In this document: piece by piece, positions 1 through 8,211 of the stretch | How positions within the stretch are numbered: the first letter of the stretch is position 1 | Layout of the letters: each line of letters begins with the position of its first letter | From: Henriciella sp. | GTDB lineage: Bacteria > Pseudomonadota > Alphaproteobacteria > Caulobacterales > Hyphomonadaceae | DNA length: 64,000 nt | Direction: 5' to 3' | Assembly: GCA_030066975.1 (NCBI GenBank) | Contig: JASJAO010000006.1 | Span: 62,001 to 126,000 of the forward strand | Notes under the pieces: model-generated | Told to the model about the DNA's origin: nothing | The model's database searches: none | The model's input: only the letters and a program-made list of their open reading frames with translations | Position numbers and translations under genes: made by a program

Positions 1-1070
1 AGGTGCACCCCGCCTTTGTACAGTTTCACGGTCACCTCGCCGGAGACAAAACGTTGCGAGTGGTCGATTGCGGCCTGCAGCATTTCGCGTTCCGGGCTCC
101 ACCAGAAGCCATTATAGATCAGCTCGGCATATTTCGGCATCAGCTCATCTTTCAGATGGCCCGCGCCGCGGTCCAGCGTGATACTCTCCATGCCCCGATG
201 CGCGGTAAGCAGGATCGTGCCGCCCGGCGTTTCATAGATGCCGCGTGACTTCATGCCGACAAAGCGGTTCTCCAAGAGGTCGAGCCGGCCAATGCCATGC
301 TTGCGGCCATATGCGTTGAGCTTGGTGAGGAGCGTCGCCGGGCTCATCGCCTCGCCGTTGATGGCGACGGCATCGCCGCGCTCAAACCCGATTGTGATCG
401 TCTCGGCCTGATCCGGGGCGTCTTCGGGGGCGACGGTGCGCAGGTGGACAAATTCCGGGGCCGGGGCGGCCGGGTCTTCCAGTACTTTGCCTTCGGACGA
501 AGAGTGCAGCAGGTTGGCATCGACACTGAACGGGGCCTCACCGCGCTTGTCGGCGGTGATCTCAATACCGTGTTGTTCGGCAAAGGCGAGCAGGTCGGTG
601 CGGGACTTGAAATCCCAGTCGCGCCATGGGGCGATGACTTTGATGTCAGGGTTCAGGCCGTAATAGCCAAGCTCGAACCGGACCTGATCATTGCCTTTCC
701 CGGTCGCGCCGTGACAGACGGCATCCGCGCCCACCATGTCGGCAATCTCGATCTGGCGTTTGGAGATGAGCGGGCGGGCAATGGACGTGCCGAGCAGGTA
801 GACGCCTTCATAGACGGCATTGGCGCGGAACATCGGGAAGACGAAATCGCGCACGAACTCTTCGCGGACATCCTCGATGAAGACGTTTTCGGGTTTGACA
901 CCAGCGGCGATGGCCTTGGCGCGGGCCGGTTCAATCTCCTCGCCCTGGCCGAGATCGGCGGTAAAGGTCACCACTTCTGCGCCAAATTCGGTCTGTAACC
1001 ATTTCAGAATGATCGAGGTGTCGAGCCCCCCGGAATAGGCAAGAACAACTTTTTTCGGCGCAGAGGACAT
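1..1070 (-). CDS. argG: Argininosuccinate synthase (partial, 3' end outside window)
   Basis: Ligates citrulline and aspartate with ATP to form argininosuccinate, the penultimate step of arginine synthesis in the cytoplasm. Reading the minus strand from ATG at 1070 gives a protein beginning [19 protein letters not shown], with the PP-loop nucleotide motif SGGLDTS at residues 13-19. It stays open to the window edge (356 codons) and ends in VKLYKGGVH, typical of the late part of ArgG, so roughly 50 C-terminal residues are missing. An in-frame ATG six codons upstream (1088) is an alternative start. The gene stands alone on this strand, next to an unrelated divergent lipoprotein gene. Family assignment is secure. 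Confidence 0.96.
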   Translation of the reverse strand, partial: MSSAPKKVVLAYSGGLDTSIILKWLQTEFGAEVVTFTADLGQGEEIEPARAKAIAAGVKPENVFIEDVREEFVRDFVFPMFRANAVYEGVYLLGTSIARPLISKRQIEIADMVGADAVCHGATGKGNDQVRFELGYYGLNPDIKVIAPWRDWDFKSRTDLLAFAEQHGIEITADKRGEAPFSVDANLLHSSSEGKVLEDPAAPAPEFVHLRTVAPEDAPDQAETITIGFERGDAVAINGEAMSPATLLTKLNAYGRKHGIGRLDLLENRFVGMKSRGIYETPGGTILLTAHRGMESITLDRGAGHLKDELMPKYAELIYNGFWWSPEREMLQAAIDHSQRFVSGEVTVKLYKGGVH

Positions 1071-1268
1071 CGGGCACAGCTCCGTCATAACAGTCAGTTC
1101 AGGCGCGTATGGCGCGCTGCGGGCATGCGCGCAAGCCCAAGCTGTCAGGAAGCTGAATGCGGGTGCCACAATTGCCTCAATTGAACCGAAAATCGCCGCA
1201 GTTTGGACCCGCGCCGCGCCACGTTTTCCTGCGAGCGTTTGTTCACCGCCAAGACAGGGAGACGCATC

Positions 1269-2027
1269 TTGAAAACCGCATTGACCGCCATCGCGGCTGC
1301 CGCCGGGCTGACTTTTACCGCCTGCGCCAGCCAGCCTATACCCCCCGCTCAACCAGAGGAGGCTCAATCTGTGCATTCCTACATTCTACTCGACCGCACC
1401 GGGTCCATGTCCGACATCTGGACCGAGGCCCTCTCCAGCGTCAACGCCTATGCCGAAGCCGTCGGTCAGGAAGAAGCTGGCGAAACCGATGATCTTGAAA
1501 CAACCGTGACGCTGGCCGCTTTCGACTTTCAGGACGGGTTTCAATATGACGTCCTGCGCCAGGGGGTTACCCCGGACGCCTGGTCGAACGTCACCAATGA
1601 TGAGGTCAGCCCGCGCGGCATGACCCCGCTCTTTGACGCCATCAATCGCACCATCACCATGGCCGAGGCCGACAATCCGGAAAAAGCCGTGATCGTAATC
1701 ATGACCGATGGTCTGGAGAACAGCTCTCGCGAAGTGACCCGCGAGGGCGCGAAAGCGGCCATGGACCGGGCCAAGGCGCGCGGCTGGGAAGTCGTGTTTC
1801 TCGGCGCGGAATTCGCAAGCTTTGGCGATGCCCAAGCCGTCGGCGTGACCAGTTCGCGCACCATGGCGGTCGGCAAGGACCAGCTCTATGAGACACAGCA
1901 ACGCCTCGCCAAGAAAGCCCGCGAATATGGCAAAGGCGAGTCTGAGGAGATCATCTTTGACGAGGCTGACCGTGCTGCCGCTGGCGAAGAAGACGTTAAA
2001 CAGCGCAAAGGCCAGAACCGGCGCTAA
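1269..2027 (+). CDS. VWA-domain lipoprotein
   Basis: The product is 252 residues. I chose the TTG start at 1269 because AGGGAG lies about 8 bases upstream and because it gives a clean signal sequence ending in a lipobox-like FTAC with Cys19; the longer TTG at 1203 would bury this signal. A von Willebrand A fold follows: the metal-ion-dependent adhesion site is visible as D42-x-T44-x-S46, a second Thr near residue 119 (GMTPLFDA) and TDG near 146-148. The C-terminal tail is charged (KQRKGQNRR). It probably sits on the inner or outer membrane facing the periplasm and binds a protein ligand through Mg2+; the partner is unknown. No ATPase of the MoxR type is nearby, so a chelatase-like role has no support here. 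Confidence 0.85.
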   Translation: MKTALTAIAAAAGLTFTACASQPIPPAQPEEAQSVHSYILLDRTGSMSDIWTEALSSVNAYAEAVGQEEAGETDDLETTVTLAAFDFQDGFQYDVLRQGVTPDAWSNVTNDEVSPRGMTPLFDAINRTITMAEADNPEKAVIVIMTDGLENSSREVTREGAKAAMDRAKARGWEVVFLGAEFASFGDAQAVGVTSSRTMAVGKDQLYETQQRLAKKAREYGKGESEEIIFDEADRAAAGEEDVKQRKGQNRR

Positions 2028-2101
2028 CCCGCCTTGGGGTCACCTGCACCCCGAACCAGAAAACGTCATCCTGTACCGGCCCTCGAGTGTGGGATAACGT
2101 G

Positions 2102-2128
2102 GACGCGGAGCCAGAACGGCTCCGCGTC
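2102..2128 (+). terminator. Strong hairpin after VWA gene
   Basis: An 11-bp perfect stem (GACGCGGAGCC / GGCTCCGCGTC) with a 5-base loop lies 75 bases after the stop codon of the VWA gene. There is no T-run, so factor-independent termination is only likely, not certain. The remaining bases to 2311 hold no gene I can support. Confidence 0.55.
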
Positions 2129-2311
2129 TGTGTATGTGGCAACCGGGCAGGGTGGGGCTCCAACGCCGCCGCTCAGCGCGCCCGCATCGCTCTATTGCAG
2201 CCGTCAGACGAACACTTGCCGGTTGGCAATTGAAACCCACTGCGCAGAACACATGTTCTAACCCATCGGCACTGGTTAACAGTGCGTATTCAATTCTGAC
2301 GGAGAGAGAGT

Positions 2312-4498
2312 ATGACCCCTCAACTGCGCAAGACGCTGCGTGCCCATTTACTGTCGGCCTCAGCAGCCTTCATCCTCGCCGCCCCTGCCGCACTTGCAGA
2401 TAGCCCGCCGCTCGAGGCGAGCGAAACGGTGATGGCCGAAAATCCCTTTTTCCAGGATTGGACCGCGCCCTACGCCGCGCCGCCTTTTCACCTGATTGAG
2501 GCCGGCAGTTTCATCCCCGCCTTCGACAAGGCCATCGCCCTACACAATGCTGAAATCGAAGCCATCGCGGGCAGCGCCGAGGCGCCGACCTTTGACAACA
2601 CCGTCGTCGCATTTGAGCGCGCCGGAGATGACCTGGAACGCATCCAGCGCACTTTCTCTGTGCTCGCCTCGTCGGCCACAAATGATGAGATCCGCGCCAT
2701 CCAAAGCGAGATGTCACCGCGGCTGGCCGCCCATTCCAGCGCGATTTTCCTCAACGAGGCGGTGTTTGCCCGGATCGACGCCCTGCAGCAATCGGTCGAC
2801 ACGCTAGGCCTCAGCGCCGAACAGGCGCGCGTGCTGGAGCGTATGCATACCGGTTTTGTCCGCGCCGGGGCCAAACTGCAAGGCGCCGACCGCGAGCGCC
2901 TCGCTGAGATCAGCGAACAGCTCGCCTCGCTCTATACCGGCTTCAGCCAGAACGTTCAGAAGGATGCCGAGAGTTTCGTTCTGGTGCTGGAGACTGACGC
3001 TGACAAAGCCGGGCTTCCGGGCACCGTGCTGAGCGCAGCGGCCCAGGCCGGGACAGATCGGGATATGGACGGTCAGCACGTGATCACACTCGCGCGCTCC
3101 TCGTTTGAGCCGTTCATGACCTTTTCGACCCGCCGGGATCTTCGCGAAAAAGTCTTCAACGCCTGGACCAATCGCGGCGACAACGCCAATGATTTCGCTA
3201 ACGATGAGAACATTCGCCGGATCCTGCAGCTGCGTCTGGAGCGGGCCAATCTTCTCGGCTTTGAGACGTTCGCGGCCTTCCGCACTGCCAACACAATGGC
3301 GGGCACGCCGGAAGCGGCCCATGAATTGCTGAGCGAGGTCTGGGAAGGCGCACGCGCCAAGGCCGAGTTGGAAGAAGACCAGATCCGCGCGGTGATGGCG
3401 GATCTCGGCGCTGACCACCGGCTGGAGCCCTGGGATTGGTGGTATTATGGCGAGAAAGCCCGGGCCGCGAACTTCGATCTCGACGAAGATGCCGTGAAGG
3501 CGCACCTCTCCCTCGACAATGTGCTGAACGCGCAGTTCGCCGTCGCCGAACGCCTGTTCGGGGTCTCCTTTCAGGAGCGGGACGATGTCCCTGTCTATCA
3601 CCCCGATGTCCGCGTCTGGGAGATGACCTCAGCGGATGGCGAGGCGCTTGGCCTGTTCTATGGCGACTATTTCGCCCGCCCCGGCAAACGCTCCGGCGCC
3701 TGGATGGGCGCTCTGCGGGTTCAGCACAAGCTGGATGGTCATGTTGCGCCGCTCATCCTGAACAATTGCAACTATAACAAGCCCGCGCCGGGCGAGCCGG
3801 CCTTGATTTCAATGCGCGAAGCTGAAGTGGTGTTCCATGAGTTTGGCCACGCTCTGCATGGCCTTTTGTCAAATGTGACCCATCCGTCCATTTCCGGCAC
3901 AGCCGTGGATTTTGATTTCGTGGAATTCCCCGCTCAGATTTACGAGCACTGGATGCGCGAGCCAGCTGTGATTGCCGAATTCGCGCTCCACTATGAAACC
4001 GGCGAACCGATGCCACCGGAACTTCTCGACGGCATGCGCGAGGCGGCCAACGCCAAATCCGGTTTTGACAATGTCGAGTTCATTGCCTCCGGCTTTGTCG
4101 ATCTTGCCTTCCACCGGCTCAGCGATGCGGATCTGATCGCCAATCTCGACGTGAATTCCTTTGAGGACGGCGTGCTGGCCCAGATCGGCATGCCGCACGA
4201 GATCGAAATGCGCCACCGCTCACCGCACTTCCTGCACTCGTTTGCGGGCGAGCTCTATGCCGGCGGATACTACACGTACATGTGGGCCGGCGTGCTCGAC
4301 AATGACGGCTATGCCGCCTTCGAGGAAGTGGGCGACCCGTTCGATCCTGAACTGGCGCAAAAGCTCTATGACAGCGTGTTCTCTGCCGGCAACAGCCGTC
4401 CCGCCATGGACGCCTATATCGGCTTCCGTGGGCGCGAGCCGAGCACAGGACCTTTGCTGAAAAACCGCGGCCTCACCCGACCCGATAGCGAGAGCTAG
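2312..4498 (+). CDS. dcp: M3 family zinc metallopeptidase (peptidyl-dipeptidase Dcp type)
   Basis: The 728-residue protein matches the usual size of the Dcp/oligopeptidase A family, which cleaves short peptides and removes C-terminal dipeptides. The N-terminus (to about residue 30, ending AAPAALADS) reads as a Sec signal peptide, so this copy is probably periplasmic. The catalytic zinc motif HEFGH is at residues 509-513, and the N-terminal helical region starting NPFFQDWTAPYAAPPF is typical of the family. A GGAGAGAG ribosome-binding site precedes the ATG. It is monocistronic, with hairpins on its 3' side. Dcp versus PrlC/OpdA cannot be separated with certainty by eye, but the opening sequence favours Dcp. 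Confidence 0.92.
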   Translation: MTPQLRKTLRAHLLSASAAFILAAPAALADSPPLEASETVMAENPFFQDWTAPYAAPPFHLIEAGSFIPAFDKAIALHNAEIEAIAGSAEAPTFDNTVVAFERAGDDLERIQRTFSVLASSATNDEIRAIQSEMSPRLAAHSSAIFLNEAVFARIDALQQSVDTLGLSAEQARVLERMHTGFVRAGAKLQGADRERLAEISEQLASLYTGFSQNVQKDAESFVLVLETDADKAGLPGTVLSAAAQAGTDRDMDGQHVITLARSSFEPFMTFSTRRDLREKVFNAWTNRGDNANDFANDENIRRILQLRLERANLLGFETFAAFRTANTMAGTPEAAHELLSEVWEGARAKAELEEDQIRAVMADLGADHRLEPWDWWYYGEKARAANFDLDEDAVKAHLSLDNVLNAQFAVAERLFGVSFQERDDVPVYHPDVRVWEMTSADGEALGLFYGDYFARPGKRSGAWMGALRVQHKLDGHVAPLILNNCNYNKPAPGEPALISMREAEVVFHEFGHALHGLLSNVTHPSISGTAVDFDFVEFPAQIYEHWMREPAVIAEFALHYETGEPMPPELLDGMREAANAKSGFDNVEFIASGFVDLAFHRLSDADLIANLDVNSFEDGVLAQIGMPHEIEMRHRSPHFLHSFAGELYAGGYYTYMWAGVLDNDGYAAFEEVGDPFDPELAQKLYDSVFSAGNSRPAMDAYIGFRGREPSTGPLLKNRGLTRPDSES

Positions 4499-4521
4499 CG
4501 GGCGACCGCGCCGCGATACGC

Positions 4522-4544
4522 AGGGCGGGCCTCGGCCCGCCTTT
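4522..4544 (+). terminator. Terminator hairpin after the M3 peptidase
   Basis: Stem GGCGGGC / GCCCGCC (4524-4530 with 4535-4541) around the loop CTCG, extended by weaker pairs and followed by TTT. It lies 25 bases past the dcp stop codon. Confidence 0.7.
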
Positions 4545-4564
4545 GACGGGAGATAGAATATGCT

Positions 4565-4586
4565 GAGGGGCCGAGTTCGGCCCCTC
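4565..4586 (-). terminator. Hairpin between convergent dcp and cupin genes
   Basis: Perfect 9-bp stem GAGGGGCCG / CGGCCCCTC with the loop AGTT, 20 bases beyond the stop codon of the minus-strand cupin gene. There is no strong T-run on either side. It probably serves the cupin gene, and may act in both directions. Confidence 0.55.
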
Positions 4587-4606
4587 GATTACGTTTCGGG
4601 GCGAAG

Positions 4607-5074
4607 CTATTCGCCCTCATCGTCAATGTCAGTCAGATGGGAGGGGAGGCCGGTGTTTCGAAACAGGCGCTTGTTGAGCTTGGGATAATCGACAACGTCG
4701 CTGGTGAGGCGCTCGCCAACCACGATGCATTTAAACACGTCCTCGCCCGTATTCTTCAGCGCGTGCGGCGCGCCCTGTTTGCGATGACCGAGGAAATCCC
4801 CCTCGCTGATCTGAAACGCGTGATCACCGACATAGGCCGTCGCCGTGCCGCTGAGCACGTACAAGCACTCATCTTCGAAATGATGAAAATGCAGCTCTGT
4901 TGTCTCAAAGCCGGGCTGAACCTCGATGATATGAAAGCCAAAACCCGTGATCCCGACCAGGTCGCCCAAAGACTTTTGGAGACGCCTGGCATTCGGGTTG
5001 AGAAAGTGGGTTTTGTCCTCACCGGCGAGATTGGAGATATCCCGTTTTGAAAGATAGACGCGTTCCGTCGCCAT
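4607..5074 (-). CDS. Cupin-domain protein
   Basis: This 155-residue cytoplasmic protein carries a single cupin barrel. Cupin motif 1 is visible as HFHHFEDECLYVLSG (about residues 62-76), providing the metal-binding His-x-His and Glu, and motif 2 as GDFLGHRKQGAPHAL. The family includes metal-dependent dioxygenases, isomerases and sugar-binding proteins; the sequence does not say which this is. Start is ATG at 5074 with AGAGGA about 10 bases upstream. Divergent from crcB and convergent with dcp, so it is a single-gene unit and context gives no pathway. Confidence 0.85.
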   Translation of the reverse strand: MATERVYLSKRDISNLAGEDKTHFLNPNARRLQKSLGDLVGITGFGFHIIEVQPGFETTELHFHHFEDECLYVLSGTATAYVGDHAFQISEGDFLGHRKQGAPHALKNTGEDVFKCIVVGERLTSDVVDYPKLNKRLFRNTGLPSHLTDIDDEGE

Positions 5075-5244
5075 GATGCGTAATCCTCTCGTCTCAGCCA
5101 GATTTATTCTATCCAGATGATAGCGGCCGTTATGAGAGTATGTGAGTGTGTTTCAGCACCAATGGCAATATCAGACACCCTGCAATGCTCCGCAATCCGC
5201 AGGGCGGTGTTCACCCCGCCCTACAGCTCCCGAGAGTCCGCCAA

Positions 5245-5262
5245 TGCCCGCGCAGGCGGGCA
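5245..5262. repeat. Extragenic palindrome, copy 1
   Basis: TGCCCGC-GCAG-GCGGGCA: a perfect 7-bp stem with a 4-base loop, followed by ATCCATGGACCC. It resembles copy 2 at 5312-5333 in its GC-rich arms and in the adjacent CCATGGAC. Confidence 0.6.
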
Positions 5263-5311
5263 TCCATGGACCCATCTCGGCCGGAAGTGCTTGAGGAAAT
5301 CGCGCTCCATG

Positions 5312-5346
5312 GACACCCGCCGACGCGGGTGTCAGCGGAAGCTGAC
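5312..5346. repeat. Extragenic palindrome, copy 2, with adjoining GGAA-loop hairpin
   Basis: GACACCCGC-CGAC-GCGGGTGTC is a perfect 9-bp stem (5312-5333). Its last three bases begin a second perfect hairpin, GTCAGC-GGAA-GCTGAC (5331-5346), so the two structures compete or stack. CTCCATG precedes copy 2, as ATCCATG follows copy 1. Confidence 0.6.
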
Positions 5347-5449
5347 CAAAACCATCTTCCCACCGCCGCGTTCTGCGGCCGCCCGCGCTGCACCAATCCC
5401 AAAGCCTTTCCCACTGGCCCCTTTACGTGAACCGGCGTATGGGGCGGTG

Positions 5450-5833
5450 ATGAATGGATTTCTTCTTGTGGCCCTTGGCGGCGCGGTTGGCGCGAGCCTT
5501 CGATATGGAACCGGCCTCGCCATGGCCGCGCAAGGCGGGCTGTCCGGCGCCTGGGCGACTTTGTTCGTGAATGTCAGCGGCAGTTTCGCGCTAGGCGTTC
5601 TGATGGGCTGGCTCACCAGCCGCGACCCGGCGCTTGAAAACGCGTTGTGGCTGTTTGTCGGGGTCGGTCTGCTCGGCGCGTTCACGACCTTTTCGGCCTT
5701 CTCACGCGACACGGTCCACATGTTCATGACCGGAGAGGTGATCAAAGGCATGATCTATGCGGGCCTCAACATGATTGGCGCGCTTGCGGCGTTCACAATC
5801 GGTTTGCTGATCCTCAAACGGGTGCTGGCATGA
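5450..5833 (+). CDS. crcB: Fluoride ion exporter CrcB/Fluc
   Basis: A 127-residue, four-helix membrane protein that works as a dual-topology dimer to let toxic fluoride leave the cell. Family hallmarks are visible: GGAVGASLRYG near the start, the NVSGSF segment with the conserved Asn in helix 2 (about residue 42), and GAFTTFSAFS in helix 3 with the phenylalanine track. I chose ATG 5450 because the protein then begins directly with the first membrane helix, as is normal for the family. The stop codon overlaps the start of the pseudouridine synthase gene (ATGA), implying translational coupling. No fluoride riboswitch is visible upstream. Confidence 0.93.
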   Translation: MNGFLLVALGGAVGASLRYGTGLAMAAQGGLSGAWATLFVNVSGSFALGVLMGWLTSRDPALENALWLFVGVGLLGAFTTFSAFSRDTVHMFMTGEVIKGMIYAGLNMIGALAAFTIGLLILKRVLA

Positions 5834-6831
5834 GCGGGCAAGTCGTCACTGAAACCGTGACTGAGAAAGAAGCTGGCGTGCGGCTCGACCGCTGGGTCAA
5901 ACGACGCATGCCGATGACCCAGGGCGAGCTGGAAAAGTTGCTGCGGACCGGGCAGATTCGCGTCGATGGCAGCCGGGCCAAATCGAACACGCGGCTTACC
6001 GCCGGTATGGAAGTCCGCTTGCCGCCCTTTGCCAGCAAAGCAGCGCAGGACAAGGATACACCTTGGAGCGCGCCCTCCAAACCAAATGCCAAGGCGCTTG
6101 CCTTCCTGCAGCCTCTCATCGTCCACGAAGATCAGGATATGTTTGTGCTCAACAAACCGGCGGGCATTGCAGTCCAGGGCGGCACGGGTCAGGGCGGTCG
6201 TCATATTGACGGCATGCTGGATGCGTTGAGCGATGGGCAGTATCGCCCCAAACTCGTCCATCGGCTCGACAAGGAAACCTCCGGTCTGTTGGTGATTGCG
6301 CGCCATCCGGCGGCAGCCTCGCGCCTGGGGCAATTGTTCAAAGGGCGCGAGATGGAAAAAGTCTACTGGGCGGTGACTGTCGGTGCGCCACATCCACGAG
6401 CCGGACAGCTGCGCAGCTGGATGCGCAAGGGCACCGAGCCGGAAGACCGCGAAAGGATGGTGATGGGCGCGCACGGCGACAAGGCCAGCAAGCATGCCAT
6501 CACCGATTATGTAACCGTCTCAACAGCGGGGCAGAAGGCAGCCTGGGTAGCGCTGAAGCCGCAAACCGGGCGCACCCATCAGCTGCGCTTTCATATGCAT
6601 GAGCTTGGTACGAGCATCCTCGGCGACACCAAATATGTCACGGCGCGGGAAGTGCCTGAAGGCGTGGGACGTGGTTTGCACCTGCATGCGCGGGCCCTTG
6701 TTATTCCAAGGGCGCGGGGCAAAGCCCTGACCTTGCAGGCCCCGCTCTCTGGTACAATGAAAACCACGTTCGAGGCGCTGGGGTTTCTTGAGTCCGAGGC
6801 AGGCCGTGACCCACTGGAGCTGTTTCTCTAG
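5830..6831 (+). CDS. rluC: RluA-family 23S rRNA pseudouridine synthase (RluC-like)
   Basis: Converts specific uridines in RNA to pseudouridine. The 333-residue protein has an N-terminal S4-type RNA-binding segment (about residues 12-65, including LDRWVKRRMP and GQIRVDGSRAK). The RluA catalytic core follows, with the motif HRLDKETSGLLV and the catalytic Asp at residue 147. A late motif, PQTGRTHQLRFHMHELG, is also typical. Domain order and length fit RluC/RluD; RluC (three sites in 23S rRNA) is the better guess, but the exact target is inferred. The start overlaps the crcB stop. It shares a CTAG at its 3' end with the convergent aminotransferase gene, so both stop codons use the same bases. Confidence 0.9.
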   Translation: MSGQVVTETVTEKEAGVRLDRWVKRRMPMTQGELEKLLRTGQIRVDGSRAKSNTRLTAGMEVRLPPFASKAAQDKDTPWSAPSKPNAKALAFLQPLIVHEDQDMFVLNKPAGIAVQGGTGQGGRHIDGMLDALSDGQYRPKLVHRLDKETSGLLVIARHPAAASRLGQLFKGREMEKVYWAVTVGAPHPRAGQLRSWMRKGTEPEDRERMVMGAHGDKASKHAITDYVTVSTAGQKAAWVALKPQTGRTHQLRFHMHELGTSILGDTKYVTAREVPEGVGRGLHLHARALVIPRARGKALTLQAPLSGTMKTTFEALGFLESEAGRDPLELFL

Positions 6832-8120
6832 GCCGGTGCCGGTTCAAGCCGGGCTTGAAATGCCGCCTTGGCCATGGGGTTCATCTGATAGGTCGACAGG
6901 TCCGGGAGCGTTTTTGAGGTTGTCTCCGCCGCTTCAAGGATCTGATCGATGTCCTGATCCGTCATCGCGGCGTTGATGAACATGTTGTGGTAGGGGTGAA
7001 AGTGGACGCCGTTTGTGATCATGCCTTCGCTGAACGCATAGGTCAGCGCAAGGTCGCGCGCGCCCTTGTCAGTGTTGAACATGATCAGCGGCATTTGCGC
7101 AGGGCCGGTCTGGCTGATCGGCAGGCCCGCCGAGGCCGCAACCTGATCGAGACCGTTGCGAAGCCGATCTCCCATGGCGATCGTGCGTTCCAGATAATCG
7201 CTTTGCCGGATCAGCTCGAGCGTTTTGACCGACGCGGCCATGGCGGCGGCAGCGAACCAGAACGAGCCGGTGACGAAGATCTTGCCGGCTGCCTCGCGGG
7301 CCCGATCTGATCCGAGCAAGCAGGAAATCGGGTGACCATTGGCAATTGCCTTGCCCCAGCTCGACAGGTCCGGCTCGACGCCGAGATGATGCCAGCTGCA
7401 ATCGCGATTGATGCGAAACCCGGCCCGGACATCGTCCACAACCATTAGCCCATCATGTCCGTCACAGATATCGCGAACGGCTTTGGCATAGGCAGGGTCA
7501 GGCGCTTCCTGATCAGAGATAATCTCATGCTTGTGCGGTGTCGCGAACACGCCGGCGAAATCATCGCCTGCTTTCGCCAGGGCTGCTTCGAGGCTCTCTA
7601 CATCATTGTACTGGTAATAGATAAAATGCGCGCGCTCCTCATCCGTCACGCCATACGGTAGGGGTGTGCACCAGGGGGCGGCGCCATGATAGGCGCCAGA
7701 GGCGATCAGCACTTTGCGTCTGCCGCGATGGGCCCGGCAGGCCATCAAGGCCATCGTTGTCGCATCGGTGCCATTTTTACAGAACATCGCCCAGTCTGCG
7801 TGCGTGACCTGGTCCACGAAGCGTTCGGCAAGCTCGACAAACACACCTGATGGCCCGGTCGCGCCATCAATCTCACCCAATTGGCGAACATATTCGGCAT
7901 CAATCTCTGCGTGGCCATAGCCAAACAGGTTCGGTCCATACGCGCTCATCAGATCGATGAAGCGATTGCCATCATAGTCCCAGAGATATGTGCCTTTGGC
8001 TCTCGCAAAGAATTGCGGCGTCACACCTGGCAGCATGGCCGTGGATTGGTGACCGTACATGCCGTTTGGCACCACTTTGGCCGCGCGTTTCAGGAGATCG
8101 GCATTTCTTTCGGTTTTCAT
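6828..8120 (-). CDS. Class III PLP aminotransferase (glutamate-1-semialdehyde aminomutase-like)
   Basis: A 430-residue pyridoxal-phosphate enzyme of aminotransferase class III. The PLP lysine is in SSWGKAIANGHP at residue 257, the VVDDVRAGFR segment provides the cofactor-binding Asp, and CKNGTDATTMA is the phosphate-binding loop. I start it at 8120 because GGAGGAGA lies about 6 bases upstream. It resembles glutamate-1-semialdehyde aminomutases and the many substrate-unknown relatives near them. An organism of this type normally makes haem through a dedicated ALA route, so I do not call it hemL. The sodium symporter gene upstream on the same strand (about 90 bases away) suggests a catabolic amine or amino-acid substrate, which is inference. 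Confidence 0.8.
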   Translation of the reverse strand: MKTERNADLLKRAAKVVPNGMYGHQSTAMLPGVTPQFFARAKGTYLWDYDGNRFIDLMSAYGPNLFGYGHAEIDAEYVRQLGEIDGATGPSGVFVELAERFVDQVTHADWAMFCKNGTDATTMALMACRAHRGRRKVLIASGAYHGAAPWCTPLPYGVTDEERAHFIYYQYNDVESLEAALAKAGDDFAGVFATPHKHEIISDQEAPDPAYAKAVRDICDGHDGLMVVDDVRAGFRINRDCSWHHLGVEPDLSSWGKAIANGHPISCLLGSDRAREAAGKIFVTGSFWFAAAAMAASVKTLELIRQSDYLERTIAMGDRLRNGLDQVAASAGLPISQTGPAQMPLIMFNTDKGARDLALTYAFSEGMITNGVHFHPYHNMFINAAMTDQDIDQILEAAETTSKTLPDLSTYQMNPMAKAAFQARLEPAPA

Positions 8121-8211
8121 GATCGTCTCCTCCGCTTTCCATTCTGATGACCGCAAGAGCAGGCCTCGAAGCCAGTCTTGTCAAGTTTCACGTCGGAAGA
8201 GATCGGGCAGC

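Larger units (their letters stand above)
5075..5449. other. 375-bp intergenic region with palindrome series
   Basis: No convincing gene. It contains a chain of perfect or near-perfect hairpins (5198-5219, 5245-5262, 5312-5333, 5331-5346), with the string CCATGGAC occurring next to two of them. I searched by eye for the conserved core of the crcB (fluoride) riboswitch just upstream of crcB and did not find it. The hairpin-rich part looks like a repetitive extragenic palindrome element. Confidence 0.6.

Noticed and set aside
297-998. 233-codon open frame on the plus strand, opposite argG
   Set aside because: The minus strand reads through as argininosuccinate synthase, including the SGGLDTS motif. 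The plus frame has no support.
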